From Planctomycetota bacterium (GTDB lineage Bacteria; Planctomycetota; MHYJ01; JACPRB01): a stretch of 8,234 nucleotides of DNA. Positions 1 to 6,419 of this stretch are shown here, one piece after another. Below the pieces are notes generated by a model. The model worked only from the letters and a program-made list of their open reading frames with translations. It did not search any database and had not been told where the DNA came from. The stretch covers positions 1 to 8,234 of the forward strand of contig JACQFK010000009.1 of the NCBI GenBank assembly GCA_016200125.1. The letters are read 5' to 3'. The translations under genes were made by a program, and so were the position numbers. How positions within the stretch are numbered: position 1 is the stretch's first letter; the number at the start of each line of letters is the position of its first letter.

Positions 1-198
1 CAGCTCGCCGACCTGGGCCTCAAGCTCGGCGGCGCGCTGCGTCAGTTTCTGGAACTCGGAGTGGTGGTCGACGGCCTGCTTCTGGGCGGGGTCCCGCGGG
101 TCGGCGGCCTCCGCGACCCGGGTCTCCAGCTCGCGGCCTTCGCCCTTCTTGGCCCCCTTGCGGAGCGACGTGCCCTTGGACTTGTCGGCTTGACTCAA
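1..198 (-). CDS. Hypothetical protein with predicted coiled coil, N-terminal part (truncated by window edge)
   Basis: The minus strand is open from a TTG codon at 198-196 to the window edge, giving 66 residues. An in-frame TGA lies four codons upstream and no ATG is available, so TTG is the likely start; a purine-rich GAGAG lies about 6 nt before it. The N-terminus is polar and rich in Lys and Gly (begins M-SQADKSKG, with RKGAKKGEGRE), with no signal peptide, which points to a cytoplasmic protein. From about residue 48 the sequence shows heptad-like spacing (FQKLTQRAAELEAQVGEL), consistent with the start of a coiled coil. A GrpE-like chaperone cofactor or another coiled-coil protein would fit this kind of N-terminus, but there is no diagnostic motif and I do not assign a function. 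It lies 77 nt downstream of the beta-propeller gene on the same strand and could be co-transcribed with it. Confidence 0.6.
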   Translation of the reverse strand, partial: MSQADKSKGTSLRKGAKKGEGRELETRVAEAADPRDPAQKQAVDHHSEFQKLTQRAAELEAQVGEL

Positions 199-275
199 GA
201 GAATCTCTCAGCAGCTCCCGGACGGAATCTTCCCCAGCAGACGGTTTCAGTATATCACGTACGTCCGCCGCGTCC
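199..275 (-). promoter_or_regulatory. Intergenic spacer with possible -10 element for the left-edge gene
   Basis: This is the short, relatively AT-containing gap between two minus-strand genes. Read on the minus strand it contains TATACT (about 255-250), one mismatch from the bacterial -10 consensus, preceded by the palindrome ACGTACGT (257-264). No convincing -35 hexamer is seen 16-18 nt upstream. No strong hairpin followed by a T-run is visible, so I see no intrinsic terminator for the propeller gene. Promoter activity is a guess from the hexamer alone; read-through from the propeller gene is equally possible. Confidence 0.25.
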
Positions 276-1547
276 TTATTTCGCTCTCACGTCGTAGCAG
301 AACAGCAGGTCCTGGTCGCGAAGAAAGAGCCGGCCTCCGGCGACCACGGGCGGGGTCCAGATCCGTCCCGCGGGCTTCCGCAGCTTCGTCTGCTGGAGCG
401 GTTTGAAGCGGCCCGACTCGCGCCATCCCTCGGGACTCGCCTCGACCAGCGCCGTCGTCCCGTCGATCTCGCTGTAACAGTAGAGCCGGCCGTCCGCGAA
501 GGCCAGGGAGCCCGCCGCGAGCCTGCCCTTCTCCGACCAGAGATTCTTTCCGTCCATGAAGGTCTGGCAGACCCAGCCCCGGCCCTCGGAATGCCCGAAC
601 AGGTGCTCCCCCACGAGGATCACGTTGCCGTGATGGTTGGAGAGGTTCTTGTTCGCGTAGACCGACTCGGCCTTGAATGCCGCCCCGTCCTTGCCCACCT
701 TCACGAGCTCGCAGCCGCCGTTGCCGGCGGCGGCCGTCATGAAGATGAAGGAGCCCTGGATCAGCGGGGTGTTGATCACCTCGGTCCCGATCGGCCCCTC
801 GCGCTTCGCGCGCCAGAGCAGTTTGCCGTCCTTCGCGGAAACGCCGAAGAGCCCCGGGTTGGTCAGGACCACGTACTGCCGGACGCCGTCGATGTCGGCC
901 GCCAGGGGCGACGTGTAGGCGGCCTGGTCCTTGACCTCCGCGCTCTGCCACACGAGGCGGCCGGTCTTGCGGTCGAGCGCCGCCACGGTCCCCTTCGGCC
1001 CGCCCGGCAGGCAGACCAGGTGGTCGCCGTCGACGAGCGGAGACCCGGTGAAGCCCCAGCCGAGGTTCTTCGGGCCGCCGCCGATCGGATTGACCTGGGC
1101 CTCGAGCTCCTTGGGAAGGTTCTTCCGCCAGACCTCCCTGCCGGTCGCCGCCTGGGCGCAGAGCAGGTCCCCGTTGCCGCCCAAGGCGTAGACCATCCCG
1201 GCCGCGACCGTGGGCGTGGCGCTGGGGCCCGCGCTCCAGCGGTTGCCCTCGAACTGGAAGAGCGGCCCGACGGGCGTCGCCCAGGCTTCCTTCCCCGACT
1301 TGAGATCGACCGCGATGAGGAACTCCGTCTCGCCGCGGCCGCCGATCGTGTAGAGCCGGTCGCCGACCACGGCCGGGCCGGAGTATCCGACCCCCGCGTC
1401 CGCGAAGGTCCACAGCAGGGCCGGCCCCTCGGCGGGCCATTGCTTGAGCAACCCGGTTTCGACCGAGACGTCGTCGCGATTGGGCCCGCGGTACTGGGGC
1501 CAGTCGGGCGCCTGCTGCATTAGGGCGAGAAGGAGGATCAGGTTCAT
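276..1547 (-). CDS. Secreted PQQ-like beta-propeller repeat protein
   Basis: The product is 423 residues long and is probably exported to the periplasm or cell surface. ATG at 1547 is chosen because GGAG lies 7 nt upstream (1555-1558) and the start opens directly into a short hydrophobic leader (MNLILLLALMQQA). The frame is open 20 codons further up, but that extension has no ribosome site. Residues 16-46 match the opening typical of planctomycete PQQ-like proteins (WPQYRGPNRDD, ETGLLKQWP, LLWTF). Blade-type motifs of the form D/A-x-x-T/S/D-G-K/R-x-x-W recur at about 81-89, 134-140, 192-200, 238-245 and 331-337, each preceded by a strand pair such as GPAVVGDRLYTIGG, with a closing blade at 398-420. 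This resembles BamB and PQQ-dehydrogenase propellers. I see no N-terminal heme motif or evident dehydrogenase catalytic set, so a binding or scaffold role is more likely than an enzyme. The gene is divergent from the heme lipoprotein gene. Confidence 0.9.
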   Translation of the reverse strand: MNLILLLALMQQAPDWPQYRGPNRDDVSVETGLLKQWPAEGPALLWTFADAGVGYSGPAVVGDRLYTIGGRGETEFLIAVDLKSGKEAWATPVGPLFQFEGNRWSAGPSATPTVAAGMVYALGGNGDLLCAQAATGREVWRKNLPKELEAQVNPIGGGPKNLGWGFTGSPLVDGDHLVCLPGGPKGTVAALDRKTGRLVWQSAEVKDQAAYTSPLAADIDGVRQYVVLTNPGLFGVSAKDGKLLWRAKREGPIGTEVINTPLIQGSFIFMTAAAGNGGCELVKVGKDGAAFKAESVYANKNLSNHHGNVILVGEHLFGHSEGRGWVCQTFMDGKNLWSEKGRLAAGSLAFADGRLYCYSEIDGTTALVEASPEGWRESGRFKPLQQTKLRKPAGRIWTPPVVAGGRLFLRDQDLLFCYDVRAK

Positions 1548-1639
1548 GGGTGTTCTCCGATCGTCCCTTTTACACCGGGAGTCCGCCTTCCGGAACCAGA
1601 TTTGCAAGAACTCTGGGCCCCGGCCCTTGTTTTTTTAGT
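1548..1639. promoter_or_regulatory. Divergent intergenic region with hairpin/T-tract leader
   Basis: These 92 nt separate the starts of the minus-strand propeller gene and the plus-strand heme lipoprotein gene, so promoters for both should lie here or partly inside the coding starts. I cannot identify a convincing -35/-10 pair on either strand; TTGCAA at 1602-1607 (plus) is a possible -35-like hexamer without a well-spaced -10. On the plus strand a GC-rich inverted repeat (GGGC, loop CCCG, GCCC; 1615-1626) is followed by TTGTTTTTTT (1627-1636), which ends three bases before the ATG. The arrangement looks like a weak intrinsic terminator or attenuator, but the stem is only 4 bp. Confidence 0.35.
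1555..1558 (-). promoter_or_regulatory. Shine-Dalgarno site of the beta-propeller gene
   Basis: Read on the minus strand, GGAG (within CGGAG) stands 7 nt before the ATG at 1547. This decides the start in favour of the short signal-peptide form and against the longer open frame reaching 1607. Confidence 0.6.
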
Positions 1640-4600
1640 ATGGCGTCCAACCGCGCGGCCGGACTGCTGCTCCTGCTCACCCTCGCGATCTCCTGCGAAG
1701 GGTCCCACCCCGAGCTCAAGCCCCAGGACCTCGCCGGATTCACCGAGGAGGAGCTCAGCCAGTTCTCGAAGCGCTTCGAGACCGAGATCTGGCCGCTGCT
1801 GACCCGGGGGAAGAAGAACTGCGTCACCTGTCACGACCACGAGAGCGATTCCCAGCTCCACCTGGTCGAGGAGCCCGAGGCCGCCTTCAAGCGGCTGCTC
1901 GTCGAGGGCCGGCTGGACCCGAAGAGCCCCACGTCCCTGATCCCGCGGCTGGTGACGACCGCCCGGACGACAAAGATGCCGAAGGCCCCGGAGGCGGAGG
2001 TCGCGCTCCTGAGGAACTTCGGGACCGAGCTCCATCTCGTGCAGCGCAAGGAAGTGGCCGGCATGGACGAGAAGTTCCCGATGGAGCTGCTGGCGGAGTA
2101 CCACGGCCGCAAGGCCCCCTCGGGCAAGGACACGACCTTCCTCACCTACTACCAGCTCCGACGCAAGGTGAAGGCGATCTTCGGCGACGACTGGGTGCGC
2201 GACGGCAAGGACCTTTTCAACGAGAACATCGCCCTCTTCAAGGGCGCCGATTTCGTCCGCTCCTTCAACGAGAGCACCACGGCCTCCGCCACCTTCCTCG
2301 GCGGCATCGACCTTCTGGCCGCGGACATCTCGACCCGCGCGTATCTCCGCGGCAGCGGCCCCTTCGAGGGCCATCCGGCCTCGCTCCCCTCGCCCCTGGA
2401 ACGGGAGACTGTCGACGACGCCACCCGCGCCGCGATCCAGCGGCTCTTCAACCGCATCCTCTTCCGCGACGCCTCCGAACGGGAAGTCGACAGCGCCTAC
2501 CGGATGATCCGCTCGATCGCCCTCGAGGAGGCGAAGCTTTCGCAGCAGGCGCGCGAGCTCCGCTTCGACCTCAAGGTGGAGGACCCCGAGGGGCGCACGG
2601 GCGTCGCCGACCTCCGGATCCCCCTCAGCGCCGGAACCTGCGGCCTCACCCAGGAGCACCTCGACCAGCACGTAAAGGAGGGGAACAAGAGGGTGAAGCG
2701 GGCGCTCGCGCGGACCTTCACCTTCAAGGCCGGCGACGCGACCCAGCAGTTCCAGATCCACAACAGCGGGAGCCACGGGAACGTGTCGATCGCCGCGATC
2801 GAGCTCGCCGGCCCGCTCCCCGACCGGACGGTCCGCACGATCCCGGTCAGCGATCCCTCCGTCCGGATCCTCGGCGCCTGGACGCTGAAGGACGCGGCGG
2901 GCTTCCCCAGCTACGAGGACCAGGACGAGAACAAGGGAGACTCCAGCCTCATCATCCCGATCCGCGTCGACGCCGACGGAAGCTACGAGCTGAGCGTCGT
3001 GTGGCGGGGCAACGACGGCGCGCCGGAGAACGACAACCGCGGACGCCGGAAGCCGGTGATCCTGAACGCCGAGAGCGTGCGGGTCGAGGTCCTCTCGCAC
3101 GACGCCACGCGGCACACGGCCCGGCCCAGCCCCGCGGTCCCGCCTCCCGGACAGGCGCGCTTCTTCATCGACCAGACCCTGAGCAACATCCCCTACTGGG
3201 AGCTGAACACCTCCTTCCAGTTCGGCCCCGGCGACGGCGTGGAGATCAACAACGCCGGCACGCGCCGGACGGTCGTCGCCGACGCGGTGCACTTCGCGGG
3301 CGCCGCGAAGTTCATGGTCCGCGGCGTGGAGGCCGACGGCCAGGACAAGTGGAAGGAGTTCAACGCCGGCCAGTTCAAGCCCTACAACACCTTCGGGCCG
3401 AAGCTGCTGGCGGACGAGGGCGAGAAGAAGGGCGACCTCAAGCTCCTCTACCGGCCCTCGGTGAAGAAGGCGGAGTGGAAGGAGAACGAGTTCTACAAGA
3501 TCAGCATCAGCTGTCCGGGCAAGGCCGGCAACGAATCGCGCGCCCCCGTGATCGTCCACGCCCGGCAGTCGTCGCCGATCCTGCAGGTCAGCGCCCCCGA
3601 GGGGGCCCGCGCGGGCGGCTCGCTGACCCTCGACGCCTCGGCCTGCTACAACCTCCAGAAGACGGCGCTCAAGTTCACCTGGATCCAGACCGGCGGCCCG
3701 AAGGTCGAGCTCGCCGATCCGCACGCGGCCGTCGTCACGTTCAGCGCGCCCGTCCTGACCGCCCGCCAGGCCGCCTGGGAGGGGCTCTGCCGCGCCCTCC
3801 TCCGCCACCCCGACTTCCTGTTCACGCGGCCGCCCTCGGCCTCGACGGTCCAGGAGCCCAAGGCGCGGGAGCGGCTGCTCCTGGTCAAGGTCGCGCAGGA
3901 CCTGGTCGGCCGCACGCCGAACGAGGCGGAGCTGGGCCGCCTGGAGAAGGGAACGCCGCTCCCGGCGTTCGTGAACGAGTACCTCGACAGCCAGGAATTC
4001 CGCGACTTCTACTTCCGCCGCATCCGGCTCGTGCTGGAGAGCCACGGCTCGGAACTCGACGACGAGCCGACGCGGCTATGGTGCTATGTCGCGTTCAACG
4101 ACCGCCCCTTCAAGGAGATCCTCACCGCCGACTACTCGGTCGACAAGAACTTGAAGCCGCAGCCCCGTCCGGCCTACTACGGCAAGACCGGCCTCCTCAC
4201 CATGAAGGGCTTCATCGAGGGCAAGCCCGGCCTGCCCCACTTCAACTATGCCGCGGTCGTCTGCGAGAAGTTCCTGGGCTACGTCTTCGAGGTGCCCGCG
4301 ACGATCGTGGCGCAGCGCGAAGGGGCGACGGCGGCGTCGACCACGCATCCCGACTCCACCTGCTACAGCTGCCACAAGATCCTCACGCCGCTGGCCTTCC
4401 AGCGCACGAAGTGGACCGACGACGGCAAGTTCCGGGAGAAGGACGAGAAGGGCGCGCCGATCGACGCCACCGATCACAACCTGGTCGCCTCCTACCCCTT
4501 CAAGGGCGAGGGCATGGAGGCCTTCGCGCTGGGCGCCCAGAACAAGGAGCGCTTCATCCGCACGATGATCCAGACCCACTTCGTCTTCTACTTCGGCCGC

Positions 4601-4753
4601 GAGATGCGCTACGAGGACGAGGAGCGCGGGCTCTACCGTCGGCTCTGGGACAACGCCGCTTCCAACAACTATTCGATCCGGGCGCTGCTGCGCGAGATGC
4701 TGACCTGCCCGGAATACCTGGAAACCCGGCCCGGCGCGACCGGCGGGAAATAG
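1640..4753 (+). CDS. Heme-binding lipoprotein with DUF1595/1592/1588/1585-like segments and inserted golvesin-C-like and PKD-like domains
   Basis: The product is 1037 residues. The chosen ATG begins a lipoprotein leader (LLLLLTLAIS-C19); the frame is open upstream to a GTG at 1550 but that extension is not leader-like. No Shine-Dalgarno is visible. C61-VT-CH65, with MP at 113-114 as a possible axial methionine, marks an N-terminal c-type heme domain. Residues about 262-298 resemble DUF1595. A beta-rich stretch (308-400) is unassigned. Residues 403-556 look like a golvesin C-terminal domain, ending in the FFIDQT and VVADAVHF motifs. Residues 648-703 are PKD-like (LTLDASACY, FTWIQTGGP). From W713 (LCRALLRHPDFLF) the DUF1592-type scaffold resumes, followed by a DUF1588-like part (846-930) with a second heme motif, C908-YS-CH912 (SCYSCHKILTPLAF-like), and a DUF1585-like tail (969-1027). 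The product is probably membrane-anchored and faces the periplasm or exterior. Electron transfer is plausible from the heme motifs but unproven. It lies 11 nt before the DUF1501 gene, its usual partner. Confidence 0.87.
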   Translation: MASNRAAGLLLLLTLAISCEGSHPELKPQDLAGFTEEELSQFSKRFETEIWPLLTRGKKNCVTCHDHESDSQLHLVEEPEAAFKRLLVEGRLDPKSPTSLIPRLVTTARTTKMPKAPEAEVALLRNFGTELHLVQRKEVAGMDEKFPMELLAEYHGRKAPSGKDTTFLTYYQLRRKVKAIFGDDWVRDGKDLFNENIALFKGADFVRSFNESTTASATFLGGIDLLAADISTRAYLRGSGPFEGHPASLPSPLERETVDDATRAAIQRLFNRILFRDASEREVDSAYRMIRSIALEEAKLSQQARELRFDLKVEDPEGRTGVADLRIPLSAGTCGLTQEHLDQHVKEGNKRVKRALARTFTFKAGDATQQFQIHNSGSHGNVSIAAIELAGPLPDRTVRTIPVSDPSVRILGAWTLKDAAGFPSYEDQDENKGDSSLIIPIRVDADGSYELSVVWRGNDGAPENDNRGRRKPVILNAESVRVEVLSHDATRHTARPSPAVPPPGQARFFIDQTLSNIPYWELNTSFQFGPGDGVEINNAGTRRTVVADAVHFAGAAKFMVRGVEADGQDKWKEFNAGQFKPYNTFGPKLLADEGEKKGDLKLLYRPSVKKAEWKENEFYKISISCPGKAGNESRAPVIVHARQSSPILQVSAPEGARAGGSLTLDASACYNLQKTALKFTWIQTGGPKVELADPHAAVVTFSAPVLTARQAAWEGLCRALLRHPDFLFTRPPSASTVQEPKARERLLLVKVAQDLVGRTPNEAELGRLEKGTPLPAFVNEYLDSQEFRDFYFRRIRLVLESHGSELDDEPTRLWCYVAFNDRPFKEILTADYSVDKNLKPQPRPAYYGKTGLLTMKGFIEGKPGLPHFNYAAVVCEKFLGYVFEVPATIVAQREGATAASTTHPDSTCYSCHKILTPLAFQRTKWTDDGKFREKDEKGAPIDATDHNLVASYPFKGEGMEAFALGAQNKERFIRTMIQTHFVFYFGREMRYEDEERGLYRRLWDNAASNNYSIRALLREMLTCPEYLETRPGATGGK

Positions 4754-4756
4754 GAG
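4752..4756 (+). promoter_or_regulatory. Shine-Dalgarno site of the DUF1501 gene, overlapping the upstream stop codon
   Basis: AGGAG shares two bases with the TAG stop of the heme lipoprotein gene and stands 8 nt before the ATG at 4765. The overlap suggests translational coupling of the two genes. Confidence 0.6.
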
Positions 4757-5187
4757 ACGACGTCATGAGCAAGGGGCCGATCTTCAGCGGGTCCGGCGAC
4801 GCTCCCGAGGCCCGGCGCGGCCTGGCGCGGCTCAACCGCCGCGACTTCATGCGCGGCCTCGGACTCACGACCGCCGGCCTCACCTGCTCCGATTTCCTCG
4901 GCTACTTCGCGCGGCGCGGCCATGCCGACGACGTCAAGCCCGCCTTCGCGCGGAAGGCGAAGCAGGTGGCGGACGTCGCGGAGCCGCGCTTCCTGATCTA
5001 CTGGTACCTCGAGGGCGGCTGGGAGAGCTACGACTGCTTCAGCCCGGTCGTCACGCCGAACAACATCTTCCCCGAGAACCGCCTGGCCAGTCCGAGCCAG
5101 GAGCACTACCGCGTCCTGAACTTCGGGAAGCCCGGCTGGGGGATCTCCCAGCACGGGAACATCCGAACCGGGTACCTCGCCGAGGAC

Positions 5188-5200
5188 GGCAAGCGACCGC
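5188..5200 (+). other. Frame-change point in the DUF1501 gene
   Basis: The upstream frame reads GGC AAG CGA here, while the downstream family-like frame reads AGC GAC CGC from 5192. The net offset equals one extra base (or two missing bases, or a longer loss with that remainder). There is no slippery heptamer, no long homopolymer and no in-frame stop at the site, so known programmed-frameshift signals are not visible. Confidence 0.7.
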
Positions 5201-5218
5201 GAGGACGACGAGCGCTCC

Positions 5219-6382
5219 GTGATGCAGGCCTTCGCCCAGGTCTACGGCCAGCCCTACGTATTGCCCAGCGTCAGCTGGCACTGCTGGCTCTCCGACGGCG
5301 AGCTCAACGAGGTCCAGTTCACCGGCCGGAAGGGCTACTACCACGCGCTCGGCCCGGTCCACGCCCACACGATCTACGCCGGGACGCCCGCCAGCCTGAG
5401 CCGCTTCCTCCAGCGCATGGCGGACTCCTCGAACGACGTCGTCAACCGCCAGGTCCAGCAGTTCCTGGACCGCTCGGACGATCTCGCCTCCGACGACAAG
5501 TACGTCGAGGCCGTCCGGAGCTACCACGCCGCGCGGCGGATCGACGAGAACCTGGCCGACAAGGGCAAGTCGATCGACGCCCCGATGCTCTCGCAGCTCT
5601 TCAACGACGCGGCGCTGAAGGAGCGCTTCGGGATCACGCCCCCAGACGAGCTCATCACCTACCGCAGCGTGAACGGGAACAAGGCGAGGACCAAGTTCTC
5701 CCCGAACACGAACGTGCAGGCGATGATGACCTACGAGCTGATGCGCGCGGGGCTGTCCTGCGCCTTCTTCATCGAGAGCCGCGACATCCGCCGCTTCGAC
5801 ACCCACCAGAACCGCGAACGGCTCTGGGACAAGGACGGCACGCCCAAGGGCAAGCCCGAGCAGGTGGCGATGATGAAGGAGCACCTCTGGAAGCCCCTGC
5901 TCGCGCTCGTGGAGCTCCTCAAGACGACCGAGTACGGGAACAGCGGGAAGAGCCTCTACGACTACACGACGATCGTGCTGAACTCGGAGTTCGGCCGCAC
6001 GATCCGCGGCGACGTGGACGCAATCGCGAAGATGAAGATCCCGGACGCCGACAAGAAGAAGCAGATCGACGGCCAGGACATCTCCCAGCACTGGCGGGTG
6101 ACTTCGGCCGCCTTCCTGGGCGGATCCGTGCAGGGCGACCGCCAGTACGGGTCGATCGGCGAGAAGACCCTGCTGGCGATCCCGCTGATGCCCGACGGCA
6201 CGATGGACCCGGCCTACGACCCGGTGACGGGTCTGTTGAAGCCGGGCGCGGCGAAGAACCCGAAATCGTCGATCCCCGACCACGGCGACGTCTACGCCAC
6301 GGCGCTGTACCTGAGCGGCATCGACCCGAAGGGCAAGGGCCGCAACGAGCGGCCGCCGATGACCTACATCAAGAAAGCGTAA
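5219..6382 (+). CDS. DUF1501 domain, intact C-terminal reading frame
   Basis: This is the longest uninterrupted piece of the broken gene, 387 residues from the first ATG after the frame break. It is the form an automatic caller would probably report. It holds most of the DUF1501 core: SVSWHCWLSDGEL and GPVHAHTIYAGTP near the start, the FDTH motif at 5795-5806, SEFGRT at 5984-6001, QHW with AAFLGG shortly after, and the closing DHGDVYATALYLSGID. On its own it lacks the Tat leader and the first core strand and has no ribosome site, so as an independent protein it would probably be neither exported nor folded normally. I regard it as the 3' part of the gene starting at 4765, not as a separate gene. 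Confidence 0.6.
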   Translation: MMQAFAQVYGQPYVLPSVSWHCWLSDGELNEVQFTGRKGYYHALGPVHAHTIYAGTPASLSRFLQRMADSSNDVVNRQVQQFLDRSDDLASDDKYVEAVRSYHAARRIDENLADKGKSIDAPMLSQLFNDAALKERFGITPPDELITYRSVNGNKARTKFSPNTNVQAMMTYELMRAGLSCAFFIESRDIRRFDTHQNRERLWDKDGTPKGKPEQVAMMKEHLWKPLLALVELLKTTEYGNSGKSLYDYTTIVLNSEFGRTIRGDVDAIAKMKIPDADKKKQIDGQDISQHWRVTSAAFLGGSVQGDRQYGSIGEKTLLAIPLMPDGTMDPAYDPVTGLLKPGAAKNPKSSIPDHGDVYATALYLSGIDPKGKGRNERPPMTYIKKA

Positions 6383-6403
6383 GGTCCGGCCCGCCCCCGC
6401 GTC

Positions 6404-6408
6404 AGGAG
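6404..6408 (+). promoter_or_regulatory. Shine-Dalgarno site of the HEAT-repeat gene
   Basis: AGGAG lies 5 nt before an in-frame GTG (6414) and 11 nt before the first of two tandem ATG codons (6420, 6423). Spacing favours GTG, codon preference favours ATG; the signal peptide is essentially the same either way. Confidence 0.5.
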
Positions 6409-6419
6409 TTATAGTGATC

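Larger units (their letters stand above)
4765..6382 (+). pseudogene. DUF1501 family protein gene with a reading-frame break near 5191
   Basis: The ATG at 4765 follows an AGGAG and opens a frame whose first 142 residues hold a twin-arginine leader (NRRDFMRGLGLTTAGL, R25-R26) and the first core strand of the family (FLIYWYLEGGWESYDCF, 76-92). Family-like sequence stops in this frame at LAEDGK (5191-5193) and resumes one base out of phase as SDREDDERSVMQAF from 5192. Joining the frames by dropping one A at 5191/5192 gives 538 residues. The rejoined protein has the FDTH (344-347) and SEFGRT (407-412) motifs and a DHGDVYATALYLSGID end, all typical of DUF1501 (alkaline-phosphatase-like superfamily, Tat-exported, partner of DUF1592-type heme proteins). 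The cause may be a real mutation, a net deletion or a sequencing/assembly error. The first frame remains open to 6414, so the unrepaired product would be about 549 residues with an unrelated Arg/Pro-rich tail. Confidence 0.8.

Noticed and set aside
1547..1607. Longer N-terminus of the beta-propeller protein starting at 1607
   Set aside because: The 20 extra residues have no ribosome site and would cover most of the divergent promoter region, while ATG 1547 has GGAG at 7 nt and starts a leader peptide directly.
1544..4045. 833-residue open frame on the minus strand opposite the heme lipoprotein gene
   Set aside because: Its sequence is low-complexity and rich in Arg, Gly, Leu and Val, with no family motif; it mirrors the strong GC bias of the real plus-strand gene, which has heme motifs and recognisable domains.
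5185..5205. Programmed ribosomal frameshift in the DUF1501 gene
   Set aside because: There is no slippery heptamer, no prfB-like stop-codon context and no obvious downstream pseudoknot, and DUF1501 genes are not known to need frameshifting.
6383..6413. Intrinsic terminator between the DUF1501 and HEAT genes
   Set aside because: The gap is GC-rich at its left end but has no clear stem followed by a T-run, and the spacing suits continued transcription.
3001..6414. 1137-residue plus-strand open frame spanning the end of the heme gene and the DUF1501 gene
   Set aside because: Only the part from 4765 to about 5193 reads as real protein (Tat leader and first DUF1501 strand). The earlier part is an Arg/Pro-rich shadow of the heme gene and the later part is out of frame with the conserved DUF1501 sequence.
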